Assembly: GCF_030656115.1 (NCBI RefSeq)
Contig: NZ_JAUSOO010000061.1
Location: forward strand, 81,499-145,498
Origin: Hydrogenophaga sp.
Lineage (GTDB): Bacteria; Pseudomonadota; Gammaproteobacteria; Burkholderiales; Burkholderiaceae_C
Reading direction: 5' to 3'
DNA length: 64,000 nt
Both the position numbers and the translations under genes were made by a program. Under the pieces are notes generated by a model. The model was not told where the DNA came from. It made no database searches and saw only the letters and a program-made list of their open reading frames with translations. Positions within the stretch are counted from its first letter, which is position 1, and every line of letters begins with the position of its first letter. Below, piece by piece: positions 53,574 through 63,607 of the stretch.

Positions 53574-55013
53574 GTGAGCGCAAGTGCCTTCTTTGAATCC
53601 GAGCGCCAGCGGTTCTTTCGCCCTCTCAACAGCGCCCGAAGAGAGCTGGTCGCAGCTTGCCTTCGTACTCTCTACGAGCGGTTGCACGGCCCCTCGGCGG
53701 ACTACGCCCACAACCTCAACCGTGACGAGCTCAAAGACGTCCTGATGCCGGAGGTTCAAGCCCACCAAGAGCGCCTCGACTCCGTTGACGCCCAAGATGA
53801 ACTCAACACGAAGGAATCCGAAGACCCCCAGCAACTCGCCGCCATGCTTATCCGGGTTTTGGTTCAGGACGGGTGGCTGGAGCAATACCCCGACCGACAG
53901 GGCCTCGTAACCGCATTCCGCTTCTCACGTCCGGGCAAGCTATTTGCCGAGGCCTTTTGGTCACTGCACCGCCCGAGCCGCAGCCGTCAGCGGAACATGC
54001 GGAGTTGCCGGAACGCGCTTGATGCGGCACTCAGTGAGCGCGGGGATGCTCACGACCTGGTGGATGCCTATGAGTACGCGGAAAAGGTCATTGAAGACCT
54101 GACCGAGGGCATCGACGACCTGCAGGAGCGGGTTCGGCACCTCATGGTGGAGGCGTCAATTCATGACCAATGGGACAGCTTTGTGGAGTTCTTGGAGCGG
54201 TTTCAAAAGGACTATTCGAAACAGCTGACCATCGACAGTTCTACGATCAACCGAAGTGCCATCAAGCAAAAGCTCGAACAGCTCCGCACCGAGCTGGGGG
54301 ACGCGAAGTACCGAAGGATGGAGGCCCAACTTCAGGACATCGCATCCTGGGCTTTGAAGGAGCACACGGGTGGGACCGTTCTGGACTGGCTGCTGGAGCG
54401 CATCGAAGAAATTGTCGACGCTGCCCATCAGTCAAAGCAGCCGGGCTTCATCCGAGCAATGGAGAACTACGTCAAGCGCATTTCAGGGTTGGTGCAGCAA
54501 TCGATGATGCTGCGCACGGGCAGAGCGCGGCATGCCTATCTCGACGCAGTTCAACGGGTGGCCCGCCTAGACACCCCCAACCAAGACGCATTGCTTGAGC
54601 GAATAGGCGAGCACATTGCGACGGTCGAGGTTCGCCTTCTCGACCCCTCCAGCTTCAAGCTTAGGTCGGCAGTACAGCGTCGTAAAGCAGCAACCACCTC
54701 TGTTCCGCCTCGCCCAACCCGTGCGGCTCGCCTTGAAGCGGCGATGAAACAGGCGCAAGACCAAGCCTTTACGGTGCCGAACGAGAGCCTCACGCAGCAG
54801 ATTCGCTCGGACCTACGACTCTTCAAGCATCCGGTGCGCCTGTCGGGGCTGCCCGCGGCCACCGCGCGCGATGTCCTTGCGACCATGCAGGCAGTGGAGG
54901 CGATTCGCAGCACGAAGGCCCGGGACCTCCGGGCAGCAAAACTCCCCGGGCGGGTCGAAAACGAGTTCTACAGCGGCTTTGACTACGAAATTGATTTCAA
55001 GAAGAACACATGA
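53574..55013 (+). CDS. jetA: Wadjet component JetA
   Basis: First protein of the four-gene Wadjet anti-plasmid system, 479 residues, MukF-like kleisin. It opens SASAFFESERQRFFRPLNSA and has an N-terminal winged-helix region and long helices (about 155-260 and 340-420). The start is GTG at 53574, with GAAAGG upstream. Base composition is more AT-rich than the flanking PBP gene. It overlaps jetB by 4 bases. Subtype among Wadjet types I-III is not resolved by eye. Confidence 0.85.
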   Translation: MSASAFFESERQRFFRPLNSARRELVAACLRTLYERLHGPSADYAHNLNRDELKDVLMPEVQAHQERLDSVDAQDELNTKESEDPQQLAAMLIRVLVQDGWLEQYPDRQGLVTAFRFSRPGKLFAEAFWSLHRPSRSRQRNMRSCRNALDAALSERGDAHDLVDAYEYAEKVIEDLTEGIDDLQERVRHLMVEASIHDQWDSFVEFLERFQKDYSKQLTIDSSTINRSAIKQKLEQLRTELGDAKYRRMEAQLQDIASWALKEHTGGTVLDWLLERIEEIVDAAHQSKQPGFIRAMENYVKRISGLVQQSMMLRTGRARHAYLDAVQRVARLDTPNQDALLERIGEHIATVEVRLLDPSSFKLRSAVQRRKAATTSVPPRPTRAARLEAAMKQAQDQAFTVPNESLTQQIRSDLRLFKHPVRLSGLPAATARDVLATMQAVEAIRSTKARDLRAAKLPGRVENEFYSGFDYEIDFKKNT

Positions 55014-55681
55014 GCATCACCACAGCTTTGCGCGAGCAACTTGTCGTTGCGAACATTTCATTTGAGCGATTCAGGGAGCTCTTGACCAGGCTTCTGGCTC
55101 AAGGCGTCATCGTTCGCGATGAGGACCGCACTGAGCAGCTGCTTTACGACGATGCTCGGCGTGTGCAGACCCTGATGTCGGACTACTTTGACGTGGCGGG
55201 CCTCTATCTGCACCACGATGTGACCTCCCAGTTCTTCAGGCTCTACGCCCCCGGTGCGGTGGTGGACGGGCTACCAGAAGACACCCATGAGCCGGTACCC
55301 GCGCTTAAGGCACGTGTGTCCGCAGACTTTGTGGCGATGGCCCTGGCCCTTCGGTTCCTCTACCAAGAGAGATTCAACCAGGGCCACATTGGAACCGGAG
55401 GCGATGCGCTCGTGAGCTTTGAAGACGTGGCCGCGACGCTGCAAACGCAGCTCAAGCGCCAACTGCCCCCTGGCAATGGGGAGCGCATGTTGCTTCTCAA
55501 GGAGCTCCGGCGCCATCGGCTGCTGCATTTCACCTCCAGCTTTGAGATTGCGGACGCAGACGCCTTCTTGGCAATCCGCCCCACGATTCTGGGCATTATT
55601 TCCAACGAAGCCTTGGCCACCGCGCTAGAGGCTGACGGCGTAATCGAACAAGAATCTGAAATTGAGCAGAGCGAAGAATGA
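55010..55681 (+). CDS. jetB: Wadjet component JetB
   Basis: MukE-like winged-helix protein of 223 residues in the DUF4194 family. It has the N-terminal LREQLVVANISFERFRELLT and LLYDDARRVQTLMSDYFDVA, then FLYQERFNQGHIGTGGDALV and GNGERMLLLKELRRHRLLHF, the core of the family. It would join JetA to the JetC motor. It overlaps jetA and jetC by 4 bases on each side. Confidence 0.87.
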   Translation: MSITTALREQLVVANISFERFRELLTRLLAQGVIVRDEDRTEQLLYDDARRVQTLMSDYFDVAGLYLHHDVTSQFFRLYAPGAVVDGLPEDTHEPVPALKARVSADFVAMALALRFLYQERFNQGHIGTGGDALVSFEDVAATLQTQLKRQLPPGNGERMLLLKELRRHRLLHFTSSFEIADADAFLAIRPTILGIISNEALATALEADGVIEQESEIEQSEE

Positions 55682-58600
55682 AACTGGACCGACTGATTCT
55701 TGTGAACTGGGGCCAAATCCGCTCCGGCGACTACGACATGGGGGACATGACCCTCTTGACCGGCGAAACCGGCTCGGGGAAATCGACCATGCTCGATGGG
55801 CTGCAGACCATCATGACCGCCGCCTACAACGGCATTTTGAATTACAACCCTGGTCAAGACGAGGTGACACAAGGCCAGCGACGCGGGAAGTCCAAGCGGT
55901 CGGTCGAATCGTATGTCGTAGGCGCTGAATACAGCAAGTTCTCAAGGGTGGAGGGAGCACAAGGCTACGTCGCTGCAGTTTTCCGTCCTGATGCAGGCGA
56001 AGACGGACTTTCCCCGTTCACGGCAGTTGTTGCGGTATCCGCCCGAGTGGATGGCACTGGCGAAAAACGCCAGGCCAAGCTGGAGTCGTTCGTCCCGTTC
56101 ATCGTGGACAACGCGATGCTCTCGTACGCTGACTTCATGGTGGACCCGGAAGCCGGAGCCTGTATCCAGACCGAACAGATTGTCCGCAAGCTGAAAGGGG
56201 CGCATCCGCGCATCCACGAGTTTCACGATCGAAAGCGCGACTACCTGAGCGCGCTCTACGGAAGGTTTCGCGGCAAGAACAGCGTCACCTGGGACGAGGC
56301 CAGCCAAGCCGCCCGAGCATGGGTGCAATCCATTGCGTACCGGCCAATTGGCTCCGTGCATGAGCTGGTGCGCGATGAAATTCTGGACTTTGACGGCAAG
56401 CAACTGCAGCAAGATGTGGAACGCATCAGCGGGCTCATGCGTCAGGTTGCGAATCTGCGGGAAGAAGGCAATCGACTCGAAGAGAGTGTGAAAAAGCTCG
56501 ATGCGCTCGAGGGCGTGTTGAAGGAAACGGCTGAAGCGCACGAACGCCATGTTCGGCAAGACCTATTCGTGGCGCGCCTGCAGCGAAAACTTGATGAGGA
56601 GCGAGTCGAAGCATGCGAGGCGCAGGTGACCCACGCCAAAGGGGCCATCGGCGGATTGAAAGACCGAATCAAGGGACGATCAGATAGAGCAAAAGGGCTG
56701 GATACGCGAAGGACCCAACTGGCCGCTCAGTTGCTCGGTATTCCGGCAGCGCAGCAGAAAGCTGAGCTAGAGAGGCAGTTGGACGCGAACACTCGCAAAG
56801 CAAATCAGCTGGTCAAGGCCTTGAGTGAGGCGTTGATTGCCGCCGGCCTTCTGAATGAGCGGTCCGCCGCCGTTTCCTCTCGCCCCTATCAGGACGGAAT
56901 GACAGAAGTAAACGCTGCCATTCAACATGTAGCAGACTCTCGCGCGGGGACCCGCCTGGAGCAGTTGGCACGGCACTTCGATTCGGTGTTCGCCGTAGCT
57001 GGGCAACAGGCCCCTGATGCGGAGCAGTTATTGGCCGTGGCGAGCGCTTTCAGCGCCGAAAGCAATACCGGCCTCGACCGCCTGTATGCCGCCATGGCAG
57101 GAACTGGCGCTAGCTTGCAAACCGCAGTGACCAAGGAGCTTGTGAGGGTTGAGCAGCGCGCCGACCTGGCCGCCACAGCTGTACGGGAACTCGGAGCCAA
57201 AAAAGCGAAACTGGCAAAAGGTGGGGTCACCTACCCGCCCAACGTGGAGCCGGCGGTTGCCCGAATTCGAGAGACCTACCCCGAAGCCAATGTGCAGGTC
57301 CTGTGTGACCTCGTAGAGCCGGTGTCAGAGGAATGGCAGGCGGCCATTGAGGGCTATATGGACGGCGCACGGTTCAACATCATCGTCGACCCTGACTGGG
57401 AGCGCAGGGCAATAGATTTGGTGCAGGCCAACCGCTGGGGCGCCAAGGTCGTCCAGGGGTCGATGTGCTTAAAAGACGCAGACCGGACAACGTTGTCCAA
57501 CGAATCTGTTGTCCATGAGCTGCGCACCGCAAACCCCATTGCTCGGGCTTACCTTGTCGTGCAGTTCGGCAAGACAGTCAAAGTCTCAAACTCGGAGGAA
57601 TTGCGGACCACTCACCGCGGTGTTACCAAAGCTGGCGCCGGCGCAGGCGGCAGAACGATGTTTTCAACAGAAATTCGCTGGGGCCTGGTTTTTGGGCAAA
57701 AAGCGCGTGAGCGACAGTTGGAGACGGTTACAAAGCAGTTGGAAGCAGCTGTTTTGGAGAGCGCTCATGTTTCAGGCGTGAAGGATGAGCTGCTCAAGTT
57801 GCAAGGGTTTATCTCAGGGCTCAAAGAACCGCGATTCGAGGTGGGTCCCTTGGCAGAACTGGCATTGGGAATTCAGTCGGCGCGGGCGGCATTGCAATCC
57901 TTGGATTTGAGCGAGACAGCGGACCTTGATGGGCAGGTGAAGCAGCTGGAAACAGAGCTTGCCCAACTCGCGGACGAGACTGACGCGGACAACAAATCGA
58001 TTTACAGGCTCGAAACCAGTATCGGTGCTGCCGAAAAGGAAATCGCTGCTATTGAAGACAACAAGCTTGCAAGGCTGGACTACCTGGAGCGTCAAATCGG
58101 ACGAGTGAAAGCACTGGCGGAGGCCAACCCCGCAGTATCGTATTCAGTGGTGTCCCAGAGTGTCGATGCTCAGTTAGCTACCCCCGGCCAGGCCATAGAC
58201 GCAGCCCGCCTCGAGCTTGACCAACTTTCCAGGCGCCCGGCAACGCTGCTTTCCAACTCCCGTGAAGCATTGGGGGACTACCACCTCACTTCGCGCTCGG
58301 ATGAGCGGTTTGTCGAAGCTCTTCCGCACCCGCAGCCAGGGTCCGCATTTGACGAGGAGTACCCCAAGGTCGTGGCGCTGTTGAGTGCCGTTGTCGAGCG
58401 ATTGCAAGCCTTGCGCAGCATCGGGCTGTACAACAACAAGACCGAGCTTGAGACGGCGGTGTCCTCTTTCAATGACGTCTTCACCAAGAATTTTTGTGCC
58501 GAAATCAAGACCAAAGTGGATGACGGCATTCGAACTTTGCGGCAGATGAACCATGAGCTGAGAAGCCTCAAGTTTGGCTCTGACCGCTTCAGCATTGACT

Positions 58601-59337
58601 GCTCTAAGTGGGAGCCCGAATTCGAGGAGTACCTCGATTTCTTCAATTCGGTTTACAGAATGACGGAATCTGCCGATGCCTTGGACTTGTTTGGGGAAAA
58701 CGAGCTGTCGGCCAAGCATCTGGTAATCCGCGACCGCCTGGTCAAGCTGCTGCTTGACGACGACCAGGACCGTGCGACACGGGAACTGCTGCGAATTGCC
58801 GATTACCGCAACTACCGCCGTTATGACATCTTCAACGAGTCGGATAGCGGTGGTCGGATTCGCCTCTCTGAATGGGGGACGGGTTCCGGCGGCCAACTGG
58901 AAACGCCTGCCTACATCGTTCGCGCCGCGGTGGTGACCAATCGGTTGAAGATTTTTGAAAAGGGCCCCAGCCTGAAGCTGTTGGTCAACGATGAGTCCTT
59001 CGCCAAAATGGACGAGGCCCGCGCCCGCGCTGTTCTCAGCTTCCTCAGGGACAACCTTGACCTGCAGGTTGTCAGTGCCATGCCAACCATGAAGGCGGGC
59101 GCTGTCAAGGACGAGTTCAACCGGGAGTACAGCTTTACCCGTTTGTCGCCGATTCCGAACGGCGAGATTGACTTCATGACCGACATTGACGAACGAGTGT
59201 TCAAGAACGACAAGATGCGCGAATTGTGGGAGCGCCAGCGCGTCCTGGCTCGCGAGAGAGCCAAACAGCTTTTCGATTTGGCCGACCCCGAAGATGTCGC
59301 TGATGCGGCAACGGCTCCCGAAGGTCAAAAGTTTTAA
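55678..59337 (+). CDS. jetC: Wadjet SMC-like motor JetC
   Basis: MukB-like ATPase of 1219 residues that extrudes DNA loops. Walker A is GETGSGKST (29-37), after LILVNWGQIRSGDY. Two coiled-coil regions (about 240-370 and 700-860) flank a hinge. The C-terminal head has the signature GSGGQLETPAYI (about 1068-1079) and the Walker B region LLVNDESFAKMDEARARAVL (about 1100). The final part is charged. It overlaps jetD by about 44 bases. Confidence 0.9.
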   Translation: MKLDRLILVNWGQIRSGDYDMGDMTLLTGETGSGKSTMLDGLQTIMTAAYNGILNYNPGQDEVTQGQRRGKSKRSVESYVVGAEYSKFSRVEGAQGYVAAVFRPDAGEDGLSPFTAVVAVSARVDGTGEKRQAKLESFVPFIVDNAMLSYADFMVDPEAGACIQTEQIVRKLKGAHPRIHEFHDRKRDYLSALYGRFRGKNSVTWDEASQAARAWVQSIAYRPIGSVHELVRDEILDFDGKQLQQDVERISGLMRQVANLREEGNRLEESVKKLDALEGVLKETAEAHERHVRQDLFVARLQRKLDEERVEACEAQVTHAKGAIGGLKDRIKGRSDRAKGLDTRRTQLAAQLLGIPAAQQKAELERQLDANTRKANQLVKALSEALIAAGLLNERSAAVSSRPYQDGMTEVNAAIQHVADSRAGTRLEQLARHFDSVFAVAGQQAPDAEQLLAVASAFSAESNTGLDRLYAAMAGTGASLQTAVTKELVRVEQRADLAATAVRELGAKKAKLAKGGVTYPPNVEPAVARIRETYPEANVQVLCDLVEPVSEEWQAAIEGYMDGARFNIIVDPDWERRAIDLVQANRWGAKVVQGSMCLKDADRTTLSNESVVHELRTANPIARAYLVVQFGKTVKVSNSEELRTTHRGVTKAGAGAGGRTMFSTEIRWGLVFGQKARERQLETVTKQLEAAVLESAHVSGVKDELLKLQGFISGLKEPRFEVGPLAELALGIQSARAALQSLDLSETADLDGQVKQLETELAQLADETDADNKSIYRLETSIGAAEKEIAAIEDNKLARLDYLERQIGRVKALAEANPAVSYSVVSQSVDAQLATPGQAIDAARLELDQLSRRPATLLSNSREALGDYHLTSRSDERFVEALPHPQPGSAFDEEYPKVVALLSAVVERLQALRSIGLYNNKTELETAVSSFNDVFTKNFCAEIKTKVDDGIRTLRQMNHELRSLKFGSDRFSIDCSKWEPEFEEYLDFFNSVYRMTESADALDLFGENELSAKHLVIRDRLVKLLLDDDQDRATRELLRIADYRNYRRYDIFNESDSGGRIRLSEWGTGSGGQLETPAYIVRAAVVTNRLKIFEKGPSLKLLVNDESFAKMDEARARAVLSFLRDNLDLQVVSAMPTMKAGAVKDEFNREYSFTRLSPIPNGEIDFMTDIDERVFKNDKMRELWERQRVLARERAKQLFDLADPEDVADAATAPEGQKF

Positions 59338-60562
59338 CGTGGCCAATGCCTTCAAGCCTTCACGGGACTTGTTGCACTTTCTTGGGCGCCTGGTTGACCG
59401 CTTGGACGCCGCGGAACTGCGTGGGGCCGGCAAGGCCCAGTCGATTCTCCTGAACGCCAAGACCTGGCCTGAGCTGGTCAATGCGCGGTTCGAATCCGAC
59501 AAGGAAGTCCTCTGGGAGGAGGCTTGCCAGCTCCATCGATTGGGGTGGATACAGATAGCGCCGCCCACTGCCGTGCGTTCTTCATCCGGCTACGCCCAGT
59601 GCGTCAGAGTCAGCGTTATCGAGCCCTCTGAAGTGAGGGGCGCTGTCGGCCGAATGGAGCGCGCAAAGTCCTCCGGTGAACGCTGGCGTGAGGCGCTCAA
59701 TGCTCACCTTGAGGCTACGGCAGAGGTCAAGCAAGCAGCGAGCGGCTACTGCATCGAGCTTCCAGGGCATGAGATGGCGGAAGTCGTTCAGCGGCTCAAT
59801 CGCTTGCACGAGCTCAAAGACCAGGCTCTACTCCTCAGAGAGGTGTCGGCCAGGTTGTTCTGGGGTATGTCGAAAGTTCTTGACGGGCGGCAAGGTCTTG
59901 TCGCTGCAGTCTTGGGGATGCAAGAGTGCCCCTTCCCTGCGAGCCCCGTTCAGTTGCTGGTGCAGCTTCCAAAAGGGAAGTTGCGAGGGGTGCTGTTCAT
60001 TGAGAACCAGATGAGCTTTGAGCAGGCCGCGCGCTCGGGGTCTGGGCTTCTCGACGGGCTTGCACTGGTGTTTTCAGCGGGGTTCAAGGGAAGTGCCCCC
60101 CGGCTCAGGAAGGCCTGGGGGGCCTCGGTTTTCTACTCATCCAGAGGTTCGATGACCGCAGAGAACGCGACATCATTTGAGCGGTGGTTGTTTTCAGAGT
60201 CCGATGAGCTGCCGTTGTGGCTGTGGGGAGACCTCGACTGGGCAGGTCTGGCCATTCTGCGGGCAATGCGTGCAACTTTTCCTGAGCTAAACGCGTGGCA
60301 GCCCGGATATGCGCCCATGCTGGAGAGTCTGCTCTCGGGACATGGCCACGCCGCCGATGCTGCGGAAAAACAGGGGCAGCAGCCGCTGGAGTCGACCGGG
60401 TGCTTGTACGCGGACACCCGCTTACTGCCCGCTCTTCGTGAGCGGGGGAAGTTCGTCGACCAGGAACTGTTTACGCTCAGATTTGCACGAGAGCGGGGTA
60501 GCGCGGGCCGGGTTGAGGGATTGAGCCCCAGCCAAGATTGGTTTGTTGGACCTGTCCGCTAA
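59294..60562 (+). CDS. jetD: Wadjet nuclease JetD
   Basis: Toprim-type nuclease of 422 residues that cleaves the plasmid bound by JetABC. The Toprim acids are visible: Glu237 in LFIENQMSFEQAA and the D-x-D pair Asp313/Asp315 in WGDLDWAG. The C-terminal motif is ARERGSAGRVEGLSPSQDWF. ATG at 59294 lies inside the last 44 bases of jetC; a second ATG at 59303 is possible. An intrinsic terminator follows. This makes a complete jetABCD set with all key motifs present. Confidence 0.88.
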   Translation: MSLMRQRLPKVKSFNVANAFKPSRDLLHFLGRLVDRLDAAELRGAGKAQSILLNAKTWPELVNARFESDKEVLWEEACQLHRLGWIQIAPPTAVRSSSGYAQCVRVSVIEPSEVRGAVGRMERAKSSGERWREALNAHLEATAEVKQAASGYCIELPGHEMAEVVQRLNRLHELKDQALLLREVSARLFWGMSKVLDGRQGLVAAVLGMQECPFPASPVQLLVQLPKGKLRGVLFIENQMSFEQAARSGSGLLDGLALVFSAGFKGSAPRLRKAWGASVFYSSRGSMTAENATSFERWLFSESDELPLWLWGDLDWAGLAILRAMRATFPELNAWQPGYAPMLESLLSGHGHAADAAEKQGQQPLESTGCLYADTRLLPALRERGKFVDQELFTLRFARERGSAGRVEGLSPSQDWFVGPVR

Positions 60563-60644
60563 TTTTCTTTTTGCCTGCTTCAAAAATGACGTAACCAATT
60601 GATTTTTATGGTTTTTTGTCATCTGCTTAGTATCACCCGCCCGC

Positions 60645-60675
60645 AAAAAAAACCGACCTGGCGGTCGGTTTTTTT
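60645..60675. terminator. bidirectional intrinsic terminator after jetD
   Basis: AAAAAAAACCGACC (60645-60658) pairs with GGTCGGTTTTTTT (60663-60675) around TGGC, with T-runs on both strands. It serves both jetD and the convergent nitronate monooxygenase gene. Confidence 0.9.
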
Positions 60676-60690
60676 CTGCATGGTGCGGTT

Positions 60691-61671
60691 TCAGCCGCCG
60701 CAAATGCGCGCTTTGGCTTCGGCGTATTCGCGCTGGAAGCGCGCCACCAGATCGGCCGCAGGCACCACTTCGCGGATGGCGCCAATGCCCTGCCCGCAGC
60801 CCCAGATGTCTTTCCAGGCTTTGGCGGCATTGGCACCTTCGCCGGTGGAGAAGTTCATCTTGCTCGGGTCGCTCTCGGGCAGGTGGTCCGGGTCCATGCC
60901 AGCGTTCTTGATGCTGCCCTTGAGGTAATTGCCGTGGATACCGGTGTAGAAGTTGCTGTAGACGATGTCGTCCGAATTGCTCTCGGTGATCATCTGCTTG
61001 TAGCCGTCCACCGCACGCGCTTCATCGGTGGCAATGAAGGCCGAGCCGATGTAGGCAAAGTCGGCACCCATGGCCTGGGCGGCCAGCACGGCACCGCCCG
61101 ATGCAATGGAGCCCGACAAGGCCACCGGGCCGTCGAACCATTCGCGAATTTCCTGCACCATGGCAAACGGGCTCTTCACGCTGGCGTGGCCACCGGCACC
61201 GGCCGCCACGGGAATGAGACCGTCGGCGCCCTTTTCAATGGCTTTGTGGGCAAACACGTTGTTGATCACGTCGTGCATGACCACGCCGCCCCAGTTGTGC
61301 ACGCCCTGGTTCACGTCTTCGCGCGCGCCCAAGCTGGTGATGATGATCGGCACCTTGTATTTGGCGCACAGCGCCATGTCGTGCTCCAGGCGGTCGTTGC
61401 TCTTGTGCACGATCTGGTTGATGGCAAAGGGCGCGGCCGGATTGTCTGGGTTTGCAGCGTCGTGCGCGGCCAGGGCTTCGGTGATTTCGGCCAGCCACTC
61501 GTCGAGCTGCGAGGCCGGGCGCGCGTTGAGCGCCGGCATGGAACCCACCACGCCGGCCTTGCACTGGGCAATGACAAGCTTGGGGTTGCTGATGATGAAC
61601 AGCGGCGAGCCGATCACGGGGAAGCGGATCTTCTGCAGCACCGGGGGCAGGTAGCGTTGGCGGGTGTTCAT
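60691..61671 (-). CDS. nitronate monooxygenase family protein
   Basis: FMN-dependent TIM-barrel enzyme of 326 residues, formerly called 2-nitropropane dioxygenase. It has FPVIGSPLFIISNPKLVIAQ, then AGVVGSMPALNARP, PVAAGAGGHASVKSPFAMV with the catalytic and phosphate-binding part, and VALSGSIASGGAVLAAQAMG plus GADFAYIGSAFIATDEA. It oxidises alkyl nitronates; physiological substrate unknown. Start at 61671 with GGAGACCCC before it. Acyl-CoA dehydrogenase lies 109 bases upstream on the same strand. Confidence 0.9.
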   Translation of the reverse strand: MNTRQRYLPPVLQKIRFPVIGSPLFIISNPKLVIAQCKAGVVGSMPALNARPASQLDEWLAEITEALAAHDAANPDNPAAPFAINQIVHKSNDRLEHDMALCAKYKVPIIITSLGAREDVNQGVHNWGGVVMHDVINNVFAHKAIEKGADGLIPVAAGAGGHASVKSPFAMVQEIREWFDGPVALSGSIASGGAVLAAQAMGADFAYIGSAFIATDEARAVDGYKQMITESNSDDIVYSNFYTGIHGNYLKGSIKNAGMDPDHLPESDPSKMNFSTGEGANAAKAWKDIWGCGQGIGAIREVVPAADLVARFQREYAEAKARICGG

Positions 61672-61780
61672 GGGGTCTCCGTTGTGGTTTTGGATTCGCT
61701 GGAATGGACCAGAAGCATTCTGGGTCACGCCCATCCGGCGGTCTGTAGCTGGGGCGACAGACCGCGCGTGGGTGTCTGCG

Positions 61781-63571
61781 TCAGAACGCGTCCACCGCCA
61801 TCGCGGTCACGGCATCGGCACCCTCCACGATGCTGTCGCGCACACCTGGGGCACGGCTCAGAATGTGGTCGGCGTAAAACCGCGCGGTGGTGATCTTGGC
61901 CTGCATGAAGGCCGCGTCGGTGCCGGCGGCCAGTTGGTCTTCGGCCACCAGCAGCGCGCGCGCCAACTGCCAGCCCGACACCAGGTTGCCAGCCAGCATC
62001 AGGTAAGGCACGCTGCCGGCAAAGGCGGCGTTGGGGTTGCTGCGGGTGTTGGCCGCGATGAACTCCACCACGTCCACAAAGGCCAGGCGCGCAGCGGTCA
62101 GGCGCTTGGCCACGGCCAGCGCGTTGGCGCTGCCGCGCTGCACCAGTTCGGCTTCGGTTTTTTCAATTTGTGCGGCGATGGCTTTGGCTACTGCGCCGCC
62201 GTCGCGCGAGGTTTTGCGGCCCACCAGGTCGTTGGCCTGGATCGCGGTGGTGCCTTCGTAGATGGTCAAAATCTTGGCGTCGCGGTAGTACTGAGCAGCG
62301 CCGGTCTCTTCAATGAAGCCCATGCCGCCGTGCACCTGCACACCCAGGCTGGTGATCTCCAGGCTCATTTCGGTGCTGTAACCCTTGACCAACGGTACGA
62401 GGAATTCGTAGAAGGCCGCATTTTGCTTGCGGGCGTCGGCGTCGGGGTGGTGGTGGGCCGCATCGTACGCGGCAGCAGCCACGGCGGCCATGGCACGGCA
62501 GCCTTCGGTGCTGGCGCGCATGGTCATGAGCATGCGCTTCACATCGGGGTGGTGGATGATGGGTGCGGCGGCACTCAGCGAGCCGTCCACTGGGCGGCTC
62601 TGCACGCGGTCTTTGGCGTAACCCACTGCCTTCTGGTAAGCGCGCTCGGCAATGGCAATGCCCTGCACGCCCACGGCGTAACGAGCGGCGTTCATCATGA
62701 TGAACATGTACTCCAGGCCGCGGTTTTCCTGGCCCACCAGGTAACCCACCGCACCGCCGTGGTCGCCGTACTGCAGCACCGCCGTGGGGCTGGCCTTGAT
62801 GCCCATCTTGTGTTCGATGCTGACGCAATGCACGTCGTTGCGCGCGCCCAGCGAGCCGTCGGCATTCACCATGAATTTGGGCACGACGAACAGGCTGATG
62901 CCCTTCACGCCCTCGGGCGCGCCGGTGACGCGGGCGAGTACGAGGTGCACGATGTTCTCGGCCATGTCGTGTTCACCGTAGGTGATGAAGATCTTGGTGC
63001 CGAAGACCTTGTAGGTGCCATCCGGCTGCGGCTCCGCGCGGCTGCGCACGGCGGCCAGGTCGCTGCCGGCCTGTGGCTCGGTCAGGTTCATGGTGCCGGT
63101 CCACTCGCCGCTCACCAGTTTTTCCAAGTAGATGGCTTTGAGCTCGTCGCTGCCGGCGGTGATCAGCGCTTCGATGGCACCGTCGGTCAGCAGCGGGCAC
63201 AGCGCGAAGCTCATGTTGGCGCTGTTCAAAATTTCACCACAGGCTGCGCCAATGGTTTTGGGCAGGCCTTGGCCGCCGAAGTCCACCGGGTGCTGCAAGC
63301 CTTGCCAGCCGCCTTCGGCGTACTGCTTGAAAGCTTGCTTGAAGCCGGGCGTGGTGGTCACTTTGCCATCGTGAAAGGAAGATGGGTACTTGTCGCCTTC
63401 CCAGTTCAATGGCGCAATGACGCCTTCGTTGAGCTTGGCGCACTCCTCCAGCACGGCTTGCGCGGTTTCCAGTCCGGCGTCTTCAAAGCCAGGCATCTGC
63501 GCCACCGCAGCAAGGTCGGCGACGTGCTCCATGTTGAACAGCATGTCTTTGAGGGGGGCGGTGTAGCTCAT
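61781..63571 (-). CDS. acyl-CoA dehydrogenase, large C-terminal-extended form
   Basis: FAD-dependent acyl-CoA dehydrogenase of 596 residues, of the long type (DmdC/FadE-like) with an extra C-terminal helical domain. It has MNLTEPQAGSDLAAVRSRAE and IFITYGEHDMAENIVH, then SLGVQVHGGMGFIEETGAAQ then YYRDAKILTIYEGTTAIQAN, with the glutamate in IYEGTT that acts as base. It donates electrons to ETF; etfA ends just upstream on the same strand. Probably part of a fatty acid or branched acyl-CoA route. Confidence 0.93.
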   Translation of the reverse strand: MSYTAPLKDMLFNMEHVADLAAVAQMPGFEDAGLETAQAVLEECAKLNEGVIAPLNWEGDKYPSSFHDGKVTTTPGFKQAFKQYAEGGWQGLQHPVDFGGQGLPKTIGAACGEILNSANMSFALCPLLTDGAIEALITAGSDELKAIYLEKLVSGEWTGTMNLTEPQAGSDLAAVRSRAEPQPDGTYKVFGTKIFITYGEHDMAENIVHLVLARVTGAPEGVKGISLFVVPKFMVNADGSLGARNDVHCVSIEHKMGIKASPTAVLQYGDHGGAVGYLVGQENRGLEYMFIMMNAARYAVGVQGIAIAERAYQKAVGYAKDRVQSRPVDGSLSAAAPIIHHPDVKRMLMTMRASTEGCRAMAAVAAAAYDAAHHHPDADARKQNAAFYEFLVPLVKGYSTEMSLEITSLGVQVHGGMGFIEETGAAQYYRDAKILTIYEGTTAIQANDLVGRKTSRDGGAVAKAIAAQIEKTEAELVQRGSANALAVAKRLTAARLAFVDVVEFIAANTRSNPNAAFAGSVPYLMLAGNLVSGWQLARALLVAEDQLAAGTDAAFMQAKITTARFYADHILSRAPGVRDSIVEGADAVTAMAVDAF

Positions 63572-63607
63572 GTCTTGTCTCCAGAGAATTCACGGGGTTC
63601 AGATATA

